Source of the DNA: NCEH01 sp043195095
GTDB lineage: Bacteria > Pseudomonadota > Alphaproteobacteria > Rhizobiales > Xanthobacteraceae
Direction: 5' to 3' (one strand)
NCBI RefSeq assembly: GCF_043195095.1
Contig: NZ_JBAFWN010000012.1
Length of the DNA stretch: 64,000 nucleotides
The notes beneath the pieces are model-generated. The model had not been told where the DNA came from, searched no databases, and saw only the letters and a list, made by a program, of their open reading frames with translations. Below, in pieces: positions 45,465-53,274 of the stretch. A program made the translations under genes and the position numbers. Each line of letters begins with the position of its first letter. Within the stretch, counting starts at the first letter, position 1.

Positions 45465-45701
45465 TCATTCCGCTGCGATAAGCCGGCCGGTGAGCGCGGC
45501 AGCCGGGCATTCGGCGGGGCAGGACGAGCAGGAGCTTTGTACCTGATCCATGATGGCGCGAATAGTACGCGCGCACCGTCCGCACTGAGGCGAACAGCCG
45601 AGACACCGATACACCTCGCCCGGCGAGCGGACGCCGCCCGATGACGCCAGGGCGTCGCGGACCTGATGATCAGAAAACACGTTGCACGAACAAACGATCA
45701 T
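45465..45701 (-). CDS. bfd: Bacterioferritin-associated ferredoxin (Bfd-like)
   Basis: A 78-residue protein with the Bfd [2Fe-2S] ligands CSC (Cys4, Cys6) and the CLGCSPQCGRC segment. Bfd reduces ferric iron in bacterioferritin to release it. The C-terminal tail has three extra cysteines (SSCSSCPAEC) not expected for the minimal family; their role is unknown. The ATG at 45701 starts MIVCSCN, the usual N-terminus. The gene is upstream of bfr on the same strand, and each has its own ICE-like box. Confidence 0.9.
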   Translation of the reverse strand: MIVCSCNVFSDHQVRDALASSGGVRSPGEVYRCLGCSPQCGRCARTIRAIMDQVQSSCSSCPAECPAAALTGRLIAAE

Positions 45702-45723
45702 GGCTCGACCAAGATCTCCGTTG

Positions 45724-45740
45724 CTTAGAGAAACTCTAAA
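45724..45740 (-). promoter_or_regulatory. ICE/Irr-like box upstream of bfd
   Basis: Plus strand TTAGAG-AAAC-TCTAAAC (45725-45741), 23 bases upstream of the bfd start. Same spacing and flanks as the boxes before bfr and fbpA. The nearness to the start suits repression. Confidence 0.72.
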
Positions 45741-45907
45741 CAACACCGTAACTGTGTTATTTCTGGCAGACGCCTGCGCGCCTCGTCAATGCCATTACCC
45801 CCTCAATGTGGGACCGGCAGGCGACATTGGAAGGCTTTAAAACTAAACCTTCGAATTGTTCTATTTTAGGGGCACGAGCACTACGCAGCGGAAATAGCCG
45901 CCGGCGT

Positions 45908-48466
45908 TCACTTCGGCAGGCGCAGCTCGCTGAGCATCCCGCCCTCGATACCGCGCCGCAAGTTCAGCGCGCCGCCGACGCTGCGCGCCAGTGCGGCGAT
46001 CCGCGCCATACGGAACGGCAGGCCGGCGGTTCCGAAGCGGTCGGCGACCATGGCATGGCGGGTGACGTCGAGCGCCTGTGCGATTTCCTCCTCCGAGAGA
46101 CTGGCGCCCTCATCGCGGATGAGAACTGCCACGGAGGTCGTCGCTCCGTCCGCCTCGCTCGGCTCCCCGAGGGTCGAAATCAGCACATATTGCCCTTCCG
46201 GCGTACCGCGCAGGGCTTCTTCCAGCAGCAGGCGCAGCATCAGCGCGGTGCGGGCGCCGTCGCAGCGGATGGTGGCGTGCGGGTGAAAATCACGCCGGAT
46301 GAGAATGCGCCGGCGTTGCGCCATTCCGGTCAGATGGGAGACGGCCTCATCCACCAGCGCGTTGATGTCCAGCACCGTGCGAACCGGCTCGCCGGGAGGC
46401 GCGATCAGGCCCTCGATATCCTCAAGCGTCGCCATCAGCTGCCGTCCGGCGAGCACGGCGCCTTCCGCAAGCTTGCTGTAGCGGCGCGTGCCGATGGCGC
46501 CGAACGCACCCGAGCGAACCGCTTCCACGAAGCCGAACATCACGTTCAGGGGCTCTCGCACGCCGTGGGAGAGCCGGCGTAGCAGCGCATCGGTATCCCG
46601 TTCGGGCCGCGACGCGGTGGTGTCCTGGTCGGTCCCGCTTTCGCGGAACACGGCGCAATACACCGGCAGGTCAGGGGACCGCTCGGTCCGCGCAATCGTT
46701 ACGTCGAGCAACGGGTGGCCGTCGTCACCCTCAAGCCGAACGCCGGAGAGGGCGACCCGGCCATCCGGTGCGCCCGCGGCCGAGGCGAACAGGGCCTCCA
46801 CCAAATGCCGGTCGTCCGTGTGGAATAGCGTGGCGAAGGCGGTGCCGACCCGCGTGTCGCGGTCGCGGCCGCCGATGCGGAGTGCGGCGCGGTTCAGATA
46901 ATCCACCGTGCCCGAGGCATCGAGCAAGGCAACCGGCACGGGAATGAGGTCCAGCGCCTCATGACGCACCCGATGGCGCACCCGCGCATGGGCTGCGGTG
47001 TCGTCCGGCGCGGGGGCCTCGATGGCCCGCACGAGGTGCACCAGGGCGGTCTCCCCGTTCCAGGGCGCGGAGACCAGGCGCACCTCCACCGGCAGGGCTT
47101 CGCCCTCGGCACGGGCGAAATGCAACTGGCCATCGGTGCCGACGCGCCACAGGCGCGCCGCGACGCCGCCGGTGCTCTGGAATTCCTGCACATCCTCCAC
47201 GCCCGCCCAACCGAGAATGGTGCGATTGACGCGCACGAAGCGCCCCTGCTGCTGAACGGCGATGCCGAGCGGCAGCCGATCCAGCAAGCTGTCGGCGGAT
47301 TCAATCCCAGCCCGGCCGGTGGCCGTGGGGGCGGCCTCATCCGGGCCGAGGACGTCCGGGGAAAGGGGAGGGCGGGCAAGGATATGGTCGGGTGCCGGGA
47401 ATGGCGCGTCCTGCCGATCGGTATCCACCCTCCGAGAGAGAGCGTCCCCGGTGTCCCCGGCGGCATCCGCATCGCTTGCGTGGGCGCTGTCGGGTGCGCT
47501 GGCGCGCTCCGGGCGGTCGAAGTTCGGGCCCTCGCCGTCATCATCGTCCGACGGGAGCGGCATCGCTCCGGCCTCGCGCGTCGGCTGCGGTGCATTCCAG
47601 CCGTTCACCGCCTCGTGAAGCGTGCGGGCGATCTCGTGAAACGCAGAGCGCTCCCGCTGCGTGAGCGGACCGCCCCGCAGCGGCACGACATTCACCGGCG
47701 CATCGTCGCGCTCACCACCCTTGGCCATGCCCGCCGGCGTATCATCGAAGGCGGAGCGCGGCCACAGGATTCCAAAGCCGCGAACGCCGATCCGGCGGCG
47801 CATTCCATCCAGCAGCGGCATGCCGCCGAGCACGATCCGGCGCGGGTGCGGCTCCTGCGTATGGACGAGCACGTCGGCGAAGCTTGTTCCCGCCTCGATC
47901 GCCGCGTCGATGGCTGTGCTATCGCGCAGCAGGCCGGCGTCCGCCAATTGCCGGAAGCTGCGCCCAAGCCATCCGCCGAGCCGCAGGCCCAGGCCGTCGA
48001 CAGCGGATTCCGAGAGAAAACGGATCACCCCGGCGCCGTCCGCTTCCCATGTGAAGCGCACCGGGCGCGGCTCCTGCGTCATGTCCATAGCCTTCGCTGC
48101 GGGCGTCTCGCGCACGGGCGGGTTGGTCTGCGGCGCGAGGGCTTCGGGGTCGACAAACACCACCAGGCGTCCGAGCGGCGAGGACAGGCACGCGCAGGAG
48201 AACATACGCGCGCTCAATTGCGCCGGCAGGCGGACCCGTTCCAGATGTCGCACGCCGTTTGCGTCGGCGGCGACCTGACGCATGATGTCCAGCACAGATT
48301 TCGGCGCCGGCTGATCTTCGCGCAGTCCAAGCTTTGCGCACGCGGCGGTGGCGGCAATAATCTTGCTGTCCCGGACGGATACCAGGAACGAGGGAAGGTC
48401 GTCGCGTCGCAGAGGAGCGAGCGCCGGTTCGTTCAATGCCAAGAGGCGCGACGTGTGTTCGCTCAT
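45908..48466 (-). CDS. PAS-domain sensor histidine kinase (PdhS/PleC-like) with degenerate ATP-binding site
   Basis: An 852-residue soluble protein with several PAS-like regions (about 150-260, 395-480 and 500-620) and an acidic Pro/Asp-rich linker (about 300-390). The HisKA-type dimerisation helix has SHGVREPLNV (His at about 634) and a HATPase-like domain follows (about 720-852). The phospho-accepting His and the RSGAFGAIGTRRY segment recall PdhS/DivJ/PleC cell-cycle kinases. The N-box Asn is missing (LLLEEALRGTPEG), the G1 box reads DEGAS instead of DxGxG and G2 reads GTAGL, so ATP binding may be weak or lost. The start is taken at ATG 48466; GTG 48481 would add five residues. No membrane helix is visible. 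Confidence 0.78.
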   Translation of the reverse strand: MSEHTSRLLALNEPALAPLRRDDLPSFLVSVRDSKIIAATAACAKLGLREDQPAPKSVLDIMRQVAADANGVRHLERVRLPAQLSARMFSCACLSSPLGRLVVFVDPEALAPQTNPPVRETPAAKAMDMTQEPRPVRFTWEADGAGVIRFLSESAVDGLGLRLGGWLGRSFRQLADAGLLRDSTAIDAAIEAGTSFADVLVHTQEPHPRRIVLGGMPLLDGMRRRIGVRGFGILWPRSAFDDTPAGMAKGGERDDAPVNVVPLRGGPLTQRERSAFHEIARTLHEAVNGWNAPQPTREAGAMPLPSDDDDGEGPNFDRPERASAPDSAHASDADAAGDTGDALSRRVDTDRQDAPFPAPDHILARPPLSPDVLGPDEAAPTATGRAGIESADSLLDRLPLGIAVQQQGRFVRVNRTILGWAGVEDVQEFQSTGGVAARLWRVGTDGQLHFARAEGEALPVEVRLVSAPWNGETALVHLVRAIEAPAPDDTAAHARVRHRVRHEALDLIPVPVALLDASGTVDYLNRAALRIGGRDRDTRVGTAFATLFHTDDRHLVEALFASAAGAPDGRVALSGVRLEGDDGHPLLDVTIARTERSPDLPVYCAVFRESGTDQDTTASRPERDTDALLRRLSHGVREPLNVMFGFVEAVRSGAFGAIGTRRYSKLAEGAVLAGRQLMATLEDIEGLIAPPGEPVRTVLDINALVDEAVSHLTGMAQRRRILIRRDFHPHATIRCDGARTALMLRLLLEEALRGTPEGQYVLISTLGEPSEADGATTSVAVLIRDEGASLSEEEIAQALDVTRHAMVADRFGTAGLPFRMARIAALARSVGGALNLRRGIEGGMLSELRLPK

Positions 48467-48685
48467 CACCGCGAATGACACCCCTTGTTTTTAGGCCGGC
48501 CCATCTCGACCTTCATCCCAGCAACCTGCATTCTATGCTGGCAGATAAACCTTAACAGTACCGCAAACCCGTAGCCGTCGCATTAATGTTTCATATTGCG
48601 GCGCATGGGCTGAGATAGATTAAGATGCGGTTGGAGCGGCCGGCGCCGTTGGCTGATCTCCCCAAAAGTCCGAGGAGTGACGACG

Positions 48686-49249
48686 ATGACCACGAAATTG
48701 GGTCCCGATCTTGAGCTGCCCGCGGAATTGAGGGCCATTGCCGAAAAGAACGTCACGCAGGCGCGCCAGGCCTTCGATACCTTGTTCGATACGGCCCGCA
48801 GCGCCGTGAACGAGTCGGAAGGTCGGATCGAAGAAGTGCGCTCCGGTATCCGTGAACTGCGTCAGAAAACCCTCGGGCTGGTCGAGTCCAACGTGAATGC
48901 CAGCTTTGACTTTCTGAACAAGCTGGTGCGCGCCAAGAGCCCCCAGGAAGTTCTGTCCTTGCAGGCGGAATTCGTCACCGCGCAGGTTCAGGCGGTGGCC
49001 AGCCAGGCGGCCGCGCTCGGTTCGGACGCGCGCAACCTCGGTGAATCCACGGTGCGCTCGCTGGACGAGCATGCCCGCGCGCTCGCGGAGCGCGTCCAGG
49101 CCCTTGGCGCTGCCGCGGCGCAGCATGCCAAGTCCACCGCCGAGTCCGCCCAGGCGGCCGGCACCGCCGCCGCGCATGACGCGCAGAACGCGACCCAGCA
49201 GGCCGCCAATCAGTTCGATCAGACCCAAGATCCGAACCGGACTTACTGA
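48686..49249 (+). CDS. Phasin family protein (long form)
   Basis: A 187-residue phasin. The N-terminal helical region (about 10-110) has VESNVNASFDFLNKLVRAKSPQEVLSLQ, the phasin_2 hallmark. The C-terminal third is Ala/Gln-rich (about 115-187), resembling histone- or PhaF-like low-complexity tails but without the Lys-rich repeats. Phasins coat PHA granules. The ATG at 48686 has GAGGAG eight bases upstream. The gene has its own terminator and is followed by a second phasin. Confidence 0.9.
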   Translation: MTTKLGPDLELPAELRAIAEKNVTQARQAFDTLFDTARSAVNESEGRIEEVRSGIRELRQKTLGLVESNVNASFDFLNKLVRAKSPQEVLSLQAEFVTAQVQAVASQAAALGSDARNLGESTVRSLDEHARALAERVQALGAAAAQHAKSTAESAQAAGTAAAHDAQNATQQAANQFDQTQDPNRTY

Positions 49250-49267
49250 TTAGACGGGCGTGTTTGT

Positions 49268-49306
49268 TGTGCGGCGCAAAAATTATTTTTGTGCCGCACA
49301 CTTTTT
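49268..49306 (+). terminator. Rho-independent terminator after the first phasin gene
   Basis: A 14-base stem (TGTGCGGCGCAAAA with TTTTGTGCCGCACA, one G-U pair) and a 5-base loop, followed by CTTTTT. It lies 18 bases after the stop. Confidence 0.88.
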
Positions 49307-49423
49307 AGGCTATAGTGTCGCGGGGTCGAGGCTGAGGGCAGAAAAGTCGCTTCGGCAATGTTCGAGCGCGCTTTTTGGCCTGCGCGGGCCTGAATTGAAG
49401 CCAAGCCACCGCCGAGGAAACCA

Positions 49424-49882
49424 ATGAACGACACCTTTGCCAAAGCCTTCCAGGACCAGATGAGCGCTGCCAACGGCGCGTTCGCCAAGATGGAAGTTCC
49501 GGCCGCTTTCCGCGAAATGGCGGAAAAGAGCGTCGAGAGCTATCGCGACAATTACGAAAAGCTCAAGGCCGCTGCGACGCAGACCAGCGATATCCTTGAA
49601 GACAGCTATTCGACCGCGAGCAAGGGTGTCTCCGAATACAATCTCAAGTCGCTCGAAATCCTGCGCTCGAACGTGAATGCCGCGTTCGATTTCTTCGCGT
49701 CGGTGGTTTCGGCGAAGTCGGCAGCGGAAGCCGTGGAACTGTCCACCGCTCACCTGCGCCACCAGTTCGATGCGCTTTCCGGCCAGGCGAAGGAATTGTC
49801 GGCCCTCGCGCAGAAGATCGCGACCGAATCCTCCGAGCCCATCAAGGCCGGCGTGGAAAAGACCCTCAACAAGGCGGCCTGA
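49424..49882 (+). CDS. phaP: Phasin family protein (short form)
   Basis: A 152-residue phasin_2 protein almost wholly helical, with LRSNVNAAFDFFASVVSAKSAAEAVELSTAHLR, very like the matching segment of the preceding gene. It lacks the Ala-rich tail. It probably coats PHB granules, with expression separate from the first phasin because a terminator lies between them. It may arise from an old tandem duplication. Confidence 0.93.
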   Translation: MNDTFAKAFQDQMSAANGAFAKMEVPAAFREMAEKSVESYRDNYEKLKAAATQTSDILEDSYSTASKGVSEYNLKSLEILRSNVNAAFDFFASVVSAKSAAEAVELSTAHLRHQFDALSGQAKELSALAQKIATESSEPIKAGVEKTLNKAA

Positions 49883-49906
49883 TCGGGTCTCTTCGTTGTT
49901 TTCTTG

Positions 49907-49936
49907 AAAAGGCGCCGCATTGCCGGCGCCTTTTTT
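49907..49936 (+). terminator. Rho-independent terminator after the second phasin gene
   Basis: AAAAGGCGCCG/CGGCGCCTTTT around a 6-base loop, followed by a run of T (49931-49936), 25 bases after the stop. Confidence 0.9.
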
Positions 49937-50086
49937 ATTGCGGCCGGGTTCAGTGATGCCTGTCTGGGGCGGTCGGATCCCCCGTCCCCTCCCGCCATCT
50001 CCGGCGGCTTTGCATGTCGTCACGGGATCGCGCCTTGACGGGCACCGCGCGTCTTGCCAAGACGCGCGGGTCCAAGTGAGCACAAA

Positions 50087-51109
50087 ATGCGCGCCATCGG
50101 TTCCTATTCGCCCATCCTGCTTGTCGGTCCGTCCTGGGTCGGAGACATGGTGATGGCGGCGAGCCTGATCGAAAGCCTGCGCATCCGCGATCCCGGTCGC
50201 CCCATCGACGTCATCGCGCCGCCGGCCTCGCTGCCGATCGCCCGGCTGATACGGGGCGTGCGCCGAACCATTCCCCTCGGCCTCGGCCATGGCGAGTTCG
50301 GCCTCATGGAGCGCTGGAAAGCCGGGCGCGCGCTGCGCAAGGAAGGCTATGGTAAGGCCATCATCCTGCCCCGCGCCTTCAAGGCCGCCATCGTGCCCTT
50401 CGCGGCCGGTATTCCCGAACGCATCGGCTATGCCGCCGAGGGCCGCAGCCTGCTGCTGACGGATTCGCGCCCCGATCGGGATCGCAAGACGGCGCGCACC
50501 ATCGACCGTTTCGTGGCGCTGGGCGCCCCGCGCGGCGATCAGCTGGCCGCGCCGCGTCCGACCCTGTTCCTGCCAGACGGCGCGCGCGAGGCGGCCGCGG
50601 GGCGTTTTCCGCTCACCGGTGAGGGGCCGGTGATGGCGCTCTGCCCGGGCGCGGAATATGGACCGGCCAAGCAATGGCCGGCCACCAAGTTCGCCCGGCT
50701 CGCCACTCGCGCGGTGGAAGCGGGCTATCGCGTGCGCATCCTCGGCGGGCCGAAGGATGTCTCCATCGCGGCGCAGATCGTGAAGCTGAGCGGCGTGCCG
50801 GTGGACAATATCGCCGGCAAGACCACGCTGATGGACGCGGCCGCCCTGCTGGGCCTTGCGGATGTGGTGATCTCGAACGATTCCGGCCTGATGCACGTCG
50901 CCGGTGCGCTCGACCGGCCTTTGGTGGTGATCTACGGCTCCAGCTCGGAAAAGATGACGCCGCCGACCGGCCCAAGAGCCCGTGTCGTCGCGCGCGAGCT
51001 GCCGTGCCGCCCGTGCCATAAGCGCGAATGTCCGCTCGGCACCCTGGCTTGCCTGGAAGTGATCGCACCCGAGGAGGTTCTTGCGGCGGCGCGGGCCGTG
51101 CGGGCATGA
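50087..51109 (+). CDS. waaF: Lipopolysaccharide heptosyltransferase II
   Basis: A 340-residue GT9 enzyme. SPILLVGPSWVGDMVMA is the typical WaaF N-terminus, PGAEYGPAKQWP binds ADP-heptose, and the C-terminal segment has NDSGLMHVAGAL and CRPCHKRECPLG. It adds the second L-glycero-D-manno-heptose to the LPS inner core on the cytoplasmic face. The ATG at 50087 fits the family; an upstream start would add 11 residues. The stop overlaps the waaC start (ATGA). Confidence 0.95.
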   Translation: MRAIGSYSPILLVGPSWVGDMVMAASLIESLRIRDPGRPIDVIAPPASLPIARLIRGVRRTIPLGLGHGEFGLMERWKAGRALRKEGYGKAIILPRAFKAAIVPFAAGIPERIGYAAEGRSLLLTDSRPDRDRKTARTIDRFVALGAPRGDQLAAPRPTLFLPDGAREAAAGRFPLTGEGPVMALCPGAEYGPAKQWPATKFARLATRAVEAGYRVRILGGPKDVSIAAQIVKLSGVPVDNIAGKTTLMDAAALLGLADVVISNDSGLMHVAGALDRPLVVIYGSSSEKMTPPTGPRARVVARELPCRPCHKRECPLGTLACLEVIAPEEVLAAARAVRA

Positions 51110-52197
51110 AGGTTCTGGTGGTCAAGCTGTCTTCGCTCGGAGACGTGGTGCACACGTTCCCGGCGGTGACCGACGCCATGCGTTCGGTGCCCGGCCTCAC
51201 GCTGGATTGGGCGGTGGAGGAGGCATTCGTTCCCCTGGTGGAGACCCACCCCGCCGTGCGGCGCGCCATCGCGGTGCCCCTGCGCCGCTTGCGCAAGGCG
51301 CCGGGGGCGGCGCTGCGCAGCGGGGCGGTCGCGGCGATCCGCGCCGCCTTGCGCGCGGAAACCTATGATGTGGTGATCGACGCGCAGGGCCTGATGAAGA
51401 GCGCGGCCGTCGGCCTGTTCGCGCGCGGGCGGCGCCACGGCTTTGCCCGGGGCAGCGCCCGCGAGGGCCTTGCGACCTTCACCTATCACGCGACCCACGT
51501 GGTGCCGGAAACCGAGCATATGGCGGTGCGGCTGCGCAAGCTGTTCGCCGCCAGCCTCGGCTATGCCCTGGAAGGGCTCACCGCCGACGCCGGGCTCGCT
51601 GTTCCCGCCGATGCGGAAGGGCAGGGGGACGAGCCGCCTTATATCGTGATGCTGCACGGCACCACCTGGCGCACCAAGACCTGGCCGGTGAAGCACTGGC
51701 GCGATCTCGCCCAGATGGCGGCCGAGCGGGGCTATGAAACCCGCATCTTCGCCCAGGGCCCGGAGGAGACCGCGCGCGCCAGCGCCATCGCAGACCGGAT
51801 CCCCTCGGTGCGGATCGTGCCGCCCGGCCCCATCACCACGCTCGCGCCGGTGATTGCGCGGGCCCAGGCGGTGGTGAGCGTCGATTCCGGCCTCGGCCAT
51901 CTTGCGGCCGCGCTCGCGGTGCCCACCGTCGGGCTTTATGGCCCGACAAATCCGCGCCTGACGGGCCTTTTCGGCCCCAAGGCTCTGGAATTGAAATCGC
52001 TGCGCCCGTGTGCGCCGTGCGAGCGCGCCCATTGCCGGATTGCCCCCGATCTCGTCGAGGGACCACCCTGCCTGACCGATTTCAGCGCGCGGGACGTGTG
52101 GCGCGCGCTCAATGTCCTGCGCTTCGGACATGCCGATGCGATGGACAAGACCGGAAGCAGCGTGGCACACGGGAGCGCATCACCGCCTGCGTCCTGA
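51106..52197 (+). CDS. waaC: Lipopolysaccharide heptosyltransferase I
   Basis: A 363-residue GT9 enzyme with VKLSSLGDVVHTFPAVTD at the N-terminus, GTTWRTKTWPVKHW for donor binding and VDSGLGHLAAAL. It adds the first heptose to Kdo2-lipid A. It is translationally coupled to waaF and followed by hldD and hldE, so the four genes form a heptose supply-and-transfer operon. Confidence 0.94.
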   Translation: MKVLVVKLSSLGDVVHTFPAVTDAMRSVPGLTLDWAVEEAFVPLVETHPAVRRAIAVPLRRLRKAPGAALRSGAVAAIRAALRAETYDVVIDAQGLMKSAAVGLFARGRRHGFARGSAREGLATFTYHATHVVPETEHMAVRLRKLFAASLGYALEGLTADAGLAVPADAEGQGDEPPYIVMLHGTTWRTKTWPVKHWRDLAQMAAERGYETRIFAQGPEETARASAIADRIPSVRIVPPGPITTLAPVIARAQAVVSVDSGLGHLAAALAVPTVGLYGPTNPRLTGLFGPKALELKSLRPCAPCERAHCRIAPDLVEGPPCLTDFSARDVWRALNVLRFGHADAMDKTGSSVAHGSASPPAS

Positions 52198-52209
52198 ATG
52201 GTAGCCTGA

Positions 52210-53223
52210 ATGATCCGCACCGCCCGTTCCGCCCGCGATACGATCCTTGTCACCGGGGGCGCCGGCTTCATCGGCTCGAACATCGCCCGTGCGTTTGCCG
52301 CCGACGGCTGGCGGGTGGTGGTTGCCGATTGGCTGGAAGACGGCCCGAAATGGCTCAACCTGCGCGACATCCTGCTGGATGACGTGATCCGCCCGGAGGC
52401 GGTTTCCACCTTCGTGGAACGCGAGGGCGGACGGCTGGGCGCGATCGTCCACATGGGCGCGATATCCGCGACCACGGAGCGGGATGGCGACAAGATCGTC
52501 GCCCGCAACATCCGCCCGACGCTGGATCTGTGGGACCAGTGTGCGCGCAAGGGCATCCGCTTCATCTATGCCTCCTCCGCCGCCACCTATGGCGATGGCA
52601 CCGACGGCTTCCGGGACGAGGAGGGCGCCGCCGCGCTCGATCGCCTCTCGCCGCTGAATGCCTATGGCTGGAGCAAGCTGATGGCGGACCGCCGCTTCGC
52701 GGCCGATGTCGCCGCCGGGCGGCCGGTGCCGCCGCAATGGGCGGGCCTGCGCTTCTTCAATGTCTATGGTCCGGGCGAAGCCCATAAGGACGACATGCGC
52801 TCGGTGGTCCACAAGATCTATCCGACCGCCGCCGCCGGCGAGGCGGTGACGCTCTTTAAGTCGCACGATCCGGGATATGAGGACGGCGGGCAGCTGCGGG
52901 ATTTCGTCTATGTGGGCGATTGCGTCGCGGTGGTGCGCTGGCTGGTGGAGACGCCGGCGGCGAGCGGCATCTTCAATGTCGGCACCGGGCAGGCGCGCAG
53001 CTTCGCGGATCTCGCAAAAGCCGTGTTCGCGGCGGCCGGCAAGGATCCGCGCATCACCTATGTCGATATGCCGGTTTCCATTCGCAACGCGTATCAATAT
53101 TTCACCCAGGCGGACGTCTCGAAACTGCGCGCCGCAGGCTTTACCCGCCCGTTCACCTCGCTGGAGGACGGCGTGCGGATCTATGTCACCGAGCATCTGC
53201 GCGGCCGCAATTCCGCGTCATGA
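52210..53223 (+). CDS. hldD: ADP-glyceromanno-heptose 6-epimerase
   Basis: A 337-residue short-chain dehydrogenase-type epimerase. TGGAGFIGSNIA is the NADP Rossmann loop, the catalytic Ser region is SSAATYG and Y-x3-K lies in YGWSK. The NVYGPGEAHK segment is diagnostic. It makes ADP-L-glycero-D-manno-heptose, the substrate of WaaC and WaaF. It lies between waaC and hldE with short gaps. Confidence 0.95.
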   Translation: MIRTARSARDTILVTGGAGFIGSNIARAFAADGWRVVVADWLEDGPKWLNLRDILLDDVIRPEAVSTFVEREGGRLGAIVHMGAISATTERDGDKIVARNIRPTLDLWDQCARKGIRFIYASSAATYGDGTDGFRDEEGAAALDRLSPLNAYGWSKLMADRRFAADVAAGRPVPPQWAGLRFFNVYGPGEAHKDDMRSVVHKIYPTAAAGEAVTLFKSHDPGYEDGGQLRDFVYVGDCVAVVRWLVETPAASGIFNVGTGQARSFADLAKAVFAAAGKDPRITYVDMPVSIRNAYQYFTQADVSKLRAAGFTRPFTSLEDGVRIYVTEHLRGRNSAS

Positions 53224-53274
53224 GCGGGACGCCACACTTCGCAAGGGCTGATCTTGCCCCAGGATACCGGCACC

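Noticed and set aside
45833..45871. An AT-rich stretch near the end of the sensor kinase gene considered as a fourth iron box
   Set aside because: It lacks the TTAGA-N5-TCTAA symmetry.
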